In this document: positions 18,178-25,710 of the stretch, in pieces
Layout of the letters: each line of letters opens with the position of its first letter
Numbering within the stretch: the stretch's first letter is position 1
Assembly: GCA_019359505.1 (NCBI GenBank)
Contig: JAHHHD010000004.1
Coordinates: forward strand, 186,001 to 250,000
Origin: Drouetiella hepatica Uher 2000/2452
GTDB lineage: Bacteria > Cyanobacteriota > Cyanobacteriia > Elainellales > Elainellaceae
Direction of reading: 5' to 3'
Length of the DNA stretch: 64,000 nt
Notes under the pieces: generated by a model
The model's input: the letters and a program-made list of their open reading frames with translations, nothing else
What the model was told of the DNA's origin: nothing
Databases searched by the model: none
Position numbers and translations under genes: made by a program

Positions 18178-19503
18178 TCACAGGTCTGTTAGCAATCTGG
18201 CTTTTCGCAAGACAAACTGAAGAAACGTCTCTTGTCTAAAAATGATGTTTGCCTCTGCTTCCATGCCTGCCTGAATCTGGCATTGGCGGTTGCCCTGACC
18301 CAAAACAGACTGACTCGGCTGAATCGTGACCTCGTAGTAGCTAAGGCTGCCCTCACTCAAAGGCGGCGCTGCAAGATTAGAGGGATTCGCAGCGATCGCA
18401 TCGGGAGACACTGCCGTTACCGTTCCCTGCAAGGTACCGTAATCAGGATAGGGACAGGCGCTAATTCGCAATTGAGCCATTTGTCCTGGTTTAACATTCC
18501 CCACATCCTGTAGGGCAACTCTGGCTTTCACCGTCAAAGCGTTGACCGACGCAGTGTTGACCGGAGCAATTTCAACCAGGGTATCGCCCAATCGCACCAC
18601 TTGATTGACGTTGCGTAGATTCGATCGCAGCACAATGCCATCGCTGGTGGCGCGAATGACGCTGTTTTGTAGCTCCGTTTCGGCCTGTTGCAGGGCTTGC
18701 TGATCGCGCAGCCGCTGAGCTTGGATCTCCGATCGCTGCTGGATTAGCACTTCCTGCTCTCGCTTCAGCGTCGCCAGGGTGGCGCGTCCGGTTGCGACCG
18801 CTTGGGCAATGCGGTCTTGGGCAATGGACACAGGGGCATCGCTGGGATTCACGGTAGCTTCGGCGCGGACAATCTGGGCGGCAGCAGTTCTGACGGCTGC
18901 TTGCTTTTCCTCTAACTGAAGCTGCGAAACGGCTCCAGAATCTACAAGCTGGGCATATCGCTGCATTTCGCTCTGAGCCAACTGCAAAGCGGCTTCGGCA
19001 GCAGCCACATCGGCCTGGGTAGTCACCTGTCGTTCGCCAAGCTCTCGCTGGTTGCGATCGAGTTCTGACTGAGCCACCAAAACCTCTTGGTCAATCGATC
19101 GCGCTTGGGCAGCGATCTGGGTATCTAAGAGCTGAATCTGCGCCTGCATTTGCGTCAGCTGAAGCTGGCTTTGCTGCACTGTCGTGACAAGCTGATTTTT
19201 TTGCGTTTCGAGTCTGGCACGATCGAGCTGCGCTATCACATCCCCCTGCCGCACAGCCTCGTTCTCTTTGACGGCGATGCTAGCGATCGTTCCCTCTAGC
19301 TGTGCCTGCACAATTCGCACTTCTCCGTTGGGGCGAAGAGTCGCAGGAGCCTTGACCGTAATGCTGTACTTCAGCAGCGCCGCCAGAACCAAGGCTAGCC
19401 CAACGCTACTCAAAAGGATACCTCCGCCGATTGTCGTCCAGCGACTCACAGGAGGCAAAAATTCATCGGCTTTAACAGGACGGAGGAAGGGCGTTGATTT
19501 CAT
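18178..19503 (-). CDS. HlyD-family secretion adaptor of the RiPP exporter
   Basis: The 441-aa protein has one N-terminal membrane helix (~27-47, GGILLSSVGLALVLAALL), a biotinyl-lipoyl-like hairpin half (~65-95), a long alpha-helical coiled-coil region (~95-285, Gln/Ala-rich) and the second lipoyl half and beta-barrel (~290-410). This is the membrane fusion protein layout. It would link the inner-membrane C39 ABC exporter, 50 bp upstream on the same strand, to an outer-membrane channel such as TolC, which is not in the window. It is the last gene of the RiPP operon, closed by the repeat element at 18047-18148. Confidence 0.9.
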   Translation of the reverse strand: MKSTPFLRPVKADEFLPPVSRWTTIGGGILLSSVGLALVLAALLKYSITVKAPATLRPNGEVRIVQAQLEGTIASIAVKENEAVRQGDVIAQLDRARLETQKNQLVTTVQQSQLQLTQMQAQIQLLDTQIAAQARSIDQEVLVAQSELDRNQRELGERQVTTQADVAAAEAALQLAQSEMQRYAQLVDSGAVSQLQLEEKQAAVRTAAAQIVRAEATVNPSDAPVSIAQDRIAQAVATGRATLATLKREQEVLIQQRSEIQAQRLRDQQALQQAETELQNSVIRATSDGIVLRSNLRNVNQVVRLGDTLVEIAPVNTASVNALTVKARVALQDVGNVKPGQMAQLRISACPYPDYGTLQGTVTAVSPDAIAANPSNLAAPPLSEGSLSYYEVTIQPSQSVLGQGNRQCQIQAGMEAEANIIFRQETFLQFVLRKARLLTDL

Positions 19504-19553
19504 CTTCAGCAGGGTTTCAGCAGGATTTTAGCAAGGCCGTTTCAGGCGGTGAA

Positions 19554-21719
19554 TTAGGGTGAGGCGGATTGTGCTTGCGCCGTTAGAAAATCGAGGTGAT
19601 CGCCCAGAACCGATCGCAAATCAGTGACGGTACCTTGCCGCTCTAGCTGACCATTCGCCAAAAACACAATCCAGTCGGCTAGAGCAATCACGTTGGGACG
19701 ATGGCTAATCAGAATCGTGGTTTTGCCCTGGCGATGGCTCAGAAGCTGCTTCAGCAGTTGGGCTTCGCTAGACGGATCGAGTCCAGCAGTGGATTCATCC
19801 AGAATCAGAATGGGTGGATCATTCGCCAGCGCCCGCGCGATCGCCAACCTTTGCCGCTGTCCCCCCGAAACCGTAGAGCCAAATTCACCCAGAATCGTTT
19901 GATATTTTTCAGGCAGACAGCTGATAAAATCATCGGCACCCGTTAGCTGGCAAGCCTGGACAATTTGCTCAAAAGAAAGGTGCGGATTGCCCATGCGAAA
20001 GTTTTCTAAGATCGATCGACTCCAAAAATGGGAATCTTGCGGCACTAAAACCACCTGTTGCCGCAGGCATTCCAGCGATAAATCCTGGGCGTTATACATT
20101 CCCAGTCGAATATTGCCTGACTGGGGCGGATACAGACCCGCAATCATCTTGGCTAAGGTACTTTTACCGCAGCCCGATTTGCCAATCAGCGCAATCGTTT
20201 GCCCCCCTGCAATCTGAAGGGAAAAGTTTTTGAGTAGCTCCACGCGTCCCGGATAGTGAAAATTTAAGTCTACGCAGGCAATCTCAGCAGCCTGCGGCAG
20301 CGTCACCCAGGGCTTCTTATCATCGTCCTGCGTTTCAGGCGTCGCCATGATCACTTCTTGCAGGCGGGCGTTTGCCGTTCGCACGCGAATCAGATCATCC
20401 ACCAGATCGACCAGCTCATCCATAAGACCCACCACATTGCGATTCAGCGTTGTGAAGGCCAGCAGTTGACCAATGCTCAACTCCCGATTGATCACCAACA
20501 GACTCCCCATACCGAGCAAAACAGTTCCCCCAATATCAGAAACCAATCCACTAAACGTCCCGTTAAAAATGCCAATCTGCGTTGTGCTAAACATTAAATT
20601 AGCTAAACGGCCAAAGCGACTTTGCAGTTCATCCCAAAACTGAGGCGCGGCTCCTGTGGTTTTCAGGGTCAGCGCTCCCTTAAAGGTTTCGACTAGCACC
20701 CCCTGATTCTCGGTTTCTAGCACCATTGCCCGCCGCGTCTTTTGCTGGAGAATAGGCTGAAAAATCACGGTGGATAGGGTCATGACGATCGCAGCAATCA
20801 CCGCAACGATCGCCAGCTTCCAGCTATAAAACACCATCAAACCCAGAGAAGCGATGGCAATGAGGATAGAGCTAGGTAAATTAACGATCACATCTGAAAC
20901 CAATCGGTTGATCTCTTCGATATCTCGTAATCGACTGACGACCTCACCGCTGCGCCGCACCTCATAGTAGGTCAAGGGTAACTGCAAAATATGTTTGCCA
21001 AACTCCAAGATCAGTTCTAACTCTAAACGTTGGGCAAAGTTGGCGATCAGGTTATCGGCCACAAGCGATAGCCCACTTCTAACCAGATACATAACCACGA
21101 TCGCAACCACAATTCCCAACAGCAGGCGGGTATCGCCTTGAATTAACACCTCATCGGTTAAAACCTGAATAAAGAAGGGTGAGGCTAACGACAGTAAACC
21201 AATGATCGTCACGCACAGAACTGCTTCGAGCAAAATACTGCGATAGGGCAACAGCCGCAGAAAAAATTGCTCAATCCCGCCTATCTTGTCATCATCTTGG
21301 GCATAGAAACGGCTAGGGTCAGGCTGCACCAGCAAGATCACCCAATCTGCCCAGGCTTCAGTTAGCTCTGCCTCTGAGAGATAGCGAATGCCGATCGCTG
21401 GATCGCCCACCACATAGCGATCGCCCCGTTTGCCATAAAGCACAACCCAATGATTGCCCTGCCAGTGAATCACAGCCGGAAGGGGAATATCATGGGCGCG
21501 ATCGAGAATTTCAGGAGAAGCCGCAGCCGATCGCGCAAAGAAGCCTAGCGCCTCTGCACCGCGCCGTAATCCCAATAATGTTGTGCCAAGTTGCCCAGTG
21601 CCTACCGCTTCCCGCACTCGGTTGAGGGTAAAAGTCCGACCGCAGCCTTTAGCGATCGAGGCCAAGCAAGCCGCCCCACAATCTTCCTCACTATGCTGCA
21701 AGACCAGCGGGTATTTCAT
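19554..21719 (-). CDS. Peptidase C39 domain ABC transporter (PCAT), RiPP leader cleavage and export
   Basis: This 721-aa protein has three parts. A C39 cysteine protease domain (~1-140) shows Cys14 in EEDCGAACLASI, His90 in HWQGNHWVVLYG and Asp106 in VVGDPAIG. A six-helix membrane domain spans ~160-440, and an ATPase domain follows with Walker A GKSGCGKST, signature VSGGQRQRLAIARAL and Walker B ILILDEST. All catalytic residues are present. PCATs cut precursor peptides after a Gly-Gly leader motif and pump the core out. The precursor encoded at 24494-24709 has exactly such a leader (TITGG). It is co-oriented with the modifying enzyme upstream and HlyD downstream. Confidence 0.95.
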   Translation of the reverse strand: MKYPLVLQHSEEDCGAACLASIAKGCGRTFTLNRVREAVGTGQLGTTLLGLRRGAEALGFFARSAAASPEILDRAHDIPLPAVIHWQGNHWVVLYGKRGDRYVVGDPAIGIRYLSEAELTEAWADWVILLVQPDPSRFYAQDDDKIGGIEQFFLRLLPYRSILLEAVLCVTIIGLLSLASPFFIQVLTDEVLIQGDTRLLLGIVVAIVVMYLVRSGLSLVADNLIANFAQRLELELILEFGKHILQLPLTYYEVRRSGEVVSRLRDIEEINRLVSDVIVNLPSSILIAIASLGLMVFYSWKLAIVAVIAAIVMTLSTVIFQPILQQKTRRAMVLETENQGVLVETFKGALTLKTTGAAPQFWDELQSRFGRLANLMFSTTQIGIFNGTFSGLVSDIGGTVLLGMGSLLVINRELSIGQLLAFTTLNRNVVGLMDELVDLVDDLIRVRTANARLQEVIMATPETQDDDKKPWVTLPQAAEIACVDLNFHYPGRVELLKNFSLQIAGGQTIALIGKSGCGKSTLAKMIAGLYPPQSGNIRLGMYNAQDLSLECLRQQVVLVPQDSHFWSRSILENFRMGNPHLSFEQIVQACQLTGADDFISCLPEKYQTILGEFGSTVSGGQRQRLAIARALANDPPILILDESTAGLDPSSEAQLLKQLLSHRQGKTTILISHRPNVIALADWIVFLANGQLERQGTVTDLRSVLGDHLDFLTAQAQSASP

Positions 21720-21772
21720 TGATCCCTCGTATCCTTCTCAGTCAAGATTCTCATCACTTCCAGGGATTGCGG

Positions 21773-21858
21773 GTATTGCTTAATGGCGGCATTTTTGTTA
21801 GGGAGAGGCGCTCCGCGCCTCTCTCTAACAAAAATGCACTCCAGAGATCAGCAACGCC
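21773..21858. repeat. Dispersed hairpin element, variable-stem family copy 2 (inside the RiPP operon)
   Basis: The core 21789-21837 has 23-base arms with one mismatch and loop TCC. The ends GTATTGCTTAAT and the complement of GGCGTTGCTGATCTCTGG match those of copies 1, 3 and 4. It lies in the 156-bp gap between the modifying enzyme and exporter genes, where it could reduce downstream transcription or stabilise the upstream mRNA. Confidence 0.85.
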
Positions 21859-21875
21859 AGATTGCTTCGTCTCGT

Positions 21876-24335
21876 TCAGTCGATCGTAAAGCCTAATGGA
21901 GGATAGATATCTTCAGAATGAGGATTGAGGTACGGCTTCTGCCAATTAAGCCCCTGCTCCATCAGTTGCTGGCGAATGGCGCTCATCCGGGCTTGAGGCG
22001 AGTCTGATTTGGTCTGCCAGACCGACAAAAGCCCCTCTGCAACCAGCTTGCAGCACTTCGTACCAAAGTCTTCGGCAGTATTTTCCTCAGGTTCTTCCGC
22101 AAGACCCAAACCCGGCGCTAGCGTCTTGGTAAACAACGGAGTCGTAGCGTGAACCTGCTCAGGGGCGATCGCAGCATAGACCTGCTGAAGTACAGGCCAC
22201 AGTTGCTCGGAGCGGCTGCGCTCCACCTGCAAAATGCCCGCGTCATAGCGTCCATACGCCACCGGATCGGAGAGTACCTTGAAGACAAACGGTAGCGCGA
22301 TCGCATTGAGGCGTTGCGTCAAATTTTGCATCAGGGCGATCGCCCCTGCTGGCGTCACATTGAAATAGAGTTCGATGGCTGGAGAGTCATCAGGCACTAG
22401 TCCGGCATTCCCCACTGCGACGTAGAATCCAGTTTCAATCCGGTTTTTGGGTAGACGAATGGCGACGATATCTCCGATAGAGGGCGATCGCGTCTCTGCG
22501 GGCAGATGCCGGAGCGGGTCAATATGAAGCGTCAATTCCTCCTTTTGCACGGCAAAAGTGCCGTCAGACTCTCGTCGCACCACCTGCCACTCAGGGTCAA
22601 AATAGCCTTCGCCCCAGTTGCTACGACGGAGTTGCTCATAGAACCGCACATCTAGCCCATGCACCCTATTGTTTTCCAAGCTCGGAGGGCGGTAGCCCTC
22701 TGCTTGCAAGGTTTGAGCAAATTCTTGTGTGCCGCTAAAACCAGTTTCGTCACCCAAGCAAATTTCGCCACTAAAGTAAATATCGTAGAGATAGTTCTGT
22801 AGCTGAGCCTTCAAATATCCCCGCTGAAGATCTGCGGGCAGCATCGGGAGGCGGGAGGCGATCGCCTCTGGAGGCTGCGATGGGCTATAGCGGGGATGGT
22901 GAATGCAGCAATGTGCCTTGATCTGAATGTGGTTCACCAGATCCTGTAGCGGTGTCTGTTGATGAAATGCATCCCGATTCAGGGCATCCCGATTCAGGAT
23001 ATCTTGCTCCCCTGAAAGTGGGCGATCGCAGGTTCCCGGTTGAGTCACTTCTGTGGATGTTTTCCCTTTTTCTACAGATGCCCCGCTCTGTCTACGCTGC
23101 GCCTTGAGCGGTAGCTGAACTTGAGAATCTAGCAGATCAGAGACTGTTAAACCAAACACAGTTTCGATCGCCTGCAAAGGACTACACAGAAGCGTTTTAG
23201 CCACTTGCAGCATACAAATTTCGATGTTACCAAAGGGTTCCTGGTAGTGAAGCTTTGTTTGGATACTTTCAATCAAGGCCATCCCCGTAAATTGCATCAC
23301 CCGCTCCACAAAGTCAGGAAAGCGTTCTAAGATTTCTGGGAAATGCGCCAGATACGATCGCACCAAAGCAACCATGGAAGGCTGAATCACCTCTAGGGGA
23401 ACAGAAGCCAGACGCAGCGCCAGATTCAGATCAATGCCTGCCCTGACCACAAGACTTTTCAGCCAGATTTTGAGATAGTTGGCGACCAGAGTGCCGAGGT
23501 CAGAAGCTGGATCTCCCCACAGCCATTTCTCCCAATCAATTAGCCGAATCGCAGCCTCTGATCCTGTCAAAGCCGATGGAGGGAAAGCGCGATCGCCCTG
23601 CAACAGCAGAGATTCCCATTCATGGTGCAGCAGAATATTGCTGAGCTTCAAATCATTGTGGATGAGACAAATGGGTTCATAGACGGCATTGAGTTGGCGA
23701 ATAGCTTGCCCCAGGCTGTCGTAGCGCTGGTATAGCTCATAAAACTTCAGACCATCCGCCGATATCGCCCCAAAGCTCTCAGGTGTCAGGTTTTCAAGTT
23801 CATGCATCAAGTCAGGAACTTTTTCAGTTGCTTCATCGTCTTTGTCTTCGACGGTATCTTTGGCCGCCAGGAATTCTTTATAGTCTTGGCGATCGCAACT
23901 GATGCGGTGGACTTCAGCTAAAGCGGCTCCTAAAGCAGTGGCAATTGGACTGGAAAAACGACGATTTTGCGTGTAAAAATCATCAAGATCGCAATAGTTT
24001 TTCAGATAGTTAAAGGCAACAATAGAATGCTTTTGATCGAAACGGATGGCTTCTGGCAGCAGAGATTTAATTTGGCTGAATTCTGAGTCATGCCTAACGA
24101 GTTCATAGACCTGCCATTCATGCAAAAAATCTCCATTTGTGTCGCCCTCTTCATCATGCGGCTCTTGCTTAATCAGAATGCTGGGTTGCTCTGATGCTTG
24201 ACTCGGAAAATGAATGAGGAGATTGAAGTTTTTGCAGGTTTTTGACTCAATTTGTCCGCTGTTTTGTGCGGCTGAAATAATCTTTTTTTCAATCAAATAT
24301 TGAAAAACATTTTGACTGCTCAGTAGAAACACCAT
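21876..24335 (-). CDS. Fused APH-like kinase / HopA1-like RiPP modifying enzyme
   Basis: This 819-aa protein has two parts. Residues ~1-390 resemble an aminoglycoside-phosphotransferase-type kinase: Lys56 in ILIKQE, catalytic loop HNDLKLSN (Asp228, Asn233) and metal-binding Asp267 in IDWEKWLWGDPASDLG. Residues ~470-800 resemble the HopA1 effector family seen in RiPP clusters (YFSGEICLGD, YVAVGNAG, ELYFNVTP). In class V lanthipeptide and thioamitide pathways, separate or fused proteins of these families phosphorylate Ser/Thr and eliminate phosphate to dehydroamino acids. That chemistry is inferred here, from domain order and from the precursor 158 bp upstream. A tandem duplication (ALNRDALNRDAF) lies between the domains. 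The ATG at 24335 is the only good start. Confidence 0.85.
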   Translation of the reverse strand: MVFLLSSQNVFQYLIEKKIISAAQNSGQIESKTCKNFNLLIHFPSQASEQPSILIKQEPHDEEGDTNGDFLHEWQVYELVRHDSEFSQIKSLLPEAIRFDQKHSIVAFNYLKNYCDLDDFYTQNRRFSSPIATALGAALAEVHRISCDRQDYKEFLAAKDTVEDKDDEATEKVPDLMHELENLTPESFGAISADGLKFYELYQRYDSLGQAIRQLNAVYEPICLIHNDLKLSNILLHHEWESLLLQGDRAFPPSALTGSEAAIRLIDWEKWLWGDPASDLGTLVANYLKIWLKSLVVRAGIDLNLALRLASVPLEVIQPSMVALVRSYLAHFPEILERFPDFVERVMQFTGMALIESIQTKLHYQEPFGNIEICMLQVAKTLLCSPLQAIETVFGLTVSDLLDSQVQLPLKAQRRQSGASVEKGKTSTEVTQPGTCDRPLSGEQDILNRDALNRDAFHQQTPLQDLVNHIQIKAHCCIHHPRYSPSQPPEAIASRLPMLPADLQRGYLKAQLQNYLYDIYFSGEICLGDETGFSGTQEFAQTLQAEGYRPPSLENNRVHGLDVRFYEQLRRSNWGEGYFDPEWQVVRRESDGTFAVQKEELTLHIDPLRHLPAETRSPSIGDIVAIRLPKNRIETGFYVAVGNAGLVPDDSPAIELYFNVTPAGAIALMQNLTQRLNAIALPFVFKVLSDPVAYGRYDAGILQVERSRSEQLWPVLQQVYAAIAPEQVHATTPLFTKTLAPGLGLAEEPEENTAEDFGTKCCKLVAEGLLSVWQTKSDSPQARMSAIRQQLMEQGLNWQKPYLNPHSEDIYPPLGFTID

Positions 24336-24437
24336 ATTTTACAAAGTTTTATTCTCACCTTTAACGCTAAAGCTCAGCCTGCTAACGCCAAACTTTTATC
24401 CTGACTAGAGCACATCCCAAGACTTGCTAGAAAAATA

Positions 24438-24468
24438 GATTTTCCGCACGCCTCGCGTGCGGAAAATC
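24438..24468. terminator. Hairpin between RiPP precursor and modifying enzyme genes (possible attenuator)
   Basis: This is a perfect inverted repeat with 14-base arms (GATTTTCCGCACGC and its complement) and loop CTC, 25 bp after the precursor stop in the direction of transcription. In that direction the stem is followed by TATTTTTC. The position suits partial termination, giving more precursor than enzyme transcript, as in many RiPP operons. Confidence 0.7.
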
Positions 24469-24493
24469 CAAAGCCTAATGGCGACTCACTGGC

Positions 24494-24709
24494 CTAGCTG
24501 TTGCTGTTGCTACGGCTGCGAACCACACGCCGACGCGCCTTCCTGACACGACGCTTCTTTTTTCTCTTATTAGAACGACCGCTTTGCGATCGCTTTCCCC
24601 CTGTAATAGTTGACTCATCTTCCTCAGACAAATCCTTCAAGAAGCTTTCTGATCCCAAAAATAGAGACATCCCAGCAGGATACAATTCATCAATCAACGG
24701 ACTAACCAT
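24494..24709 (-). CDS. RiPP precursor peptide with Gly-Gly leader and polybasic Ser-rich core
   Basis: This 71-aa peptide has a 38-residue acidic leader that ends LSEEDESTITGG, matching the recognition pattern of C39 exporters (hydrophobic residues at -12, -7 and -4, then Gly-Gly). The 33-residue core begins KRSQSGRSNK, has a block of Lys/Arg in the middle and ends RSRSNSNS. It holds 6 Lys, 11 Arg and 7 Ser, with no Cys, Thr, acidic or aromatic residue. The ATG at 24709 is preceded by GGAG at a good distance; the internal Met14 lacks this. It is the first gene of the operon with the kinase/HopA1 enzyme, exporter and adaptor. The precursor role is inferred from context and leader; the family is not one I recognise. 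Confidence 0.82.
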   Translation of the reverse strand: MVSPLIDELYPAGMSLFLGSESFLKDLSEEDESTITGGKRSQSGRSNKRKKKRRVRKARRRVVRSRSNSNS

Positions 24710-25025
24710 TAGTAAGACTCCATTGCGTTAAACAAGAATTAGGGTAGAAATAAAATTAGGCAAGTTGAAAATCAATGCGTTGATAATCAAATATCTACTT
24801 CTACACCTTCTTAGAAAGTAATCTCTGTACAGTTTTGATTCAACCTTCGTGAGAACTTTCTCATGTTCCTCTTAATTACTCCTCATCTTAAAGAAAGAAG
24901 AGTGCAATATAATTGTAAGTCACCCCTCTAAAGCAGTATTTTTTCAAATAGAAGAATGTTCAAGAACAGAAAGAATTTACGCGCTTATTAATATCTCATG
25001 AAGATTTGAAATGAGGCATAAAAAG
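24710..25025 (-). promoter_or_regulatory. AT-rich leader/promoter region of the RiPP operon
   Basis: These 316 bases lie between the response regulator stop and the precursor start and should carry the operon promoter. On the minus strand I see a small palindrome (TGAGAA-AG-TTCTCA, 24850-24863) and a 17-codon ORF (24864 to 24811) that begins after a good ribosome site (AAGAGGAAC ATG). The ORF could be a regulatory leader peptide, but this is weak. No clear -35/-10 pair or known response regulator box was found. Confidence 0.4.
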
Positions 25026-25706
25026 TTATGCTCTTAACCGATAGCCCATGCCTCTAATTGTTTCAATCACATCACTGCCTAGTTTTTTTCGCAGATAGCC
25101 AACATACACATCTACAATATTAGAACCTGGATCATAGTCATATCCCCAAACATGATTGAGTAACTGCTCCCGACTCATAACTTGCTTGGGGTGGCGCAAA
25201 AAAGTTTCTGCCATGATAAATTCGCGCGCAGACAAATCCACTTGGCGATCGCCTACTTGAGCTTGACGGGTACGCAAATCCAAGAGAACATCGCCAGCCT
25301 GAAGCACCTGCTCATTTTTTCCACTAGGTTGACTATCAGCAGCCTGATGATTCCGCAGCCGGACTCGCACTCGCGCCAGCAATTCTTCAAATCGAAACGG
25401 TTTCGTCATATAGTCATCGGCTCCCCCTTCCAGACCAGCAACCTTATCACCAATGCCATCCCGCGCTGTCAGGATGATAATGGGCGATGTCTTGCCCTGC
25501 CCCCGTAGCTGCTCCAACAAGCTCAATCCATCCTGGTCAGGAAGCCCAAGATCCAGAATGAGTAAATCAAACTCATGATTCAATGCCATTGAGATGGCAT
25601 CTGCCGCATTGACTGCTACTGCCGTGGTGAATCCATTCGCTTGAAGACCCTTCTCCAGAAATGAAACAATCCGAGGCTCATCTTCGATAATTAAGATTCG
25701 ATTCAT
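25026..25706 (-). CDS. OmpR/PhoB-family response regulator
   Basis: The start at 25706 gives MNRILIIEDEP, the standard receiver N terminus; longer upstream readings overlap the kinase gene. The receiver domain (1-~118) has the acidic pair in IIEDE, phospho-acceptor Asp52 (LILDLGLPD), Thr in LTAR and Lys in MTKPF. The C-terminal winged helix (~130-226) ends with the OmpR-type recognition region (VDVYVGYLRKKLG, IETIRGMGYRLRA). Its start is 4 bp from the stop of the histidine kinase, so they form an operon. The RiPP precursor follows on the same strand, so control of the RiPP genes is plausible but unproven. Confidence 0.94.
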   Translation of the reverse strand: MNRILIIEDEPRIVSFLEKGLQANGFTTAVAVNAADAISMALNHEFDLLILDLGLPDQDGLSLLEQLRGQGKTSPIIILTARDGIGDKVAGLEGGADDYMTKPFRFEELLARVRVRLRNHQAADSQPSGKNEQVLQAGDVLLDLRTRQAQVGDRQVDLSAREFIMAETFLRHPKQVMSREQLLNHVWGYDYDPGSNIVDVYVGYLRKKLGSDVIETIRGMGYRLRA

Positions 25707-25710
25707 AAAA

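Noticed and set aside
21876..24709. Calling the cluster a class V lanthipeptide
   Set aside because: The enzyme domains resemble that class, but the core has no Cys, so a lanthionine cannot form from this precursor. I kept the neutral name RiPP.
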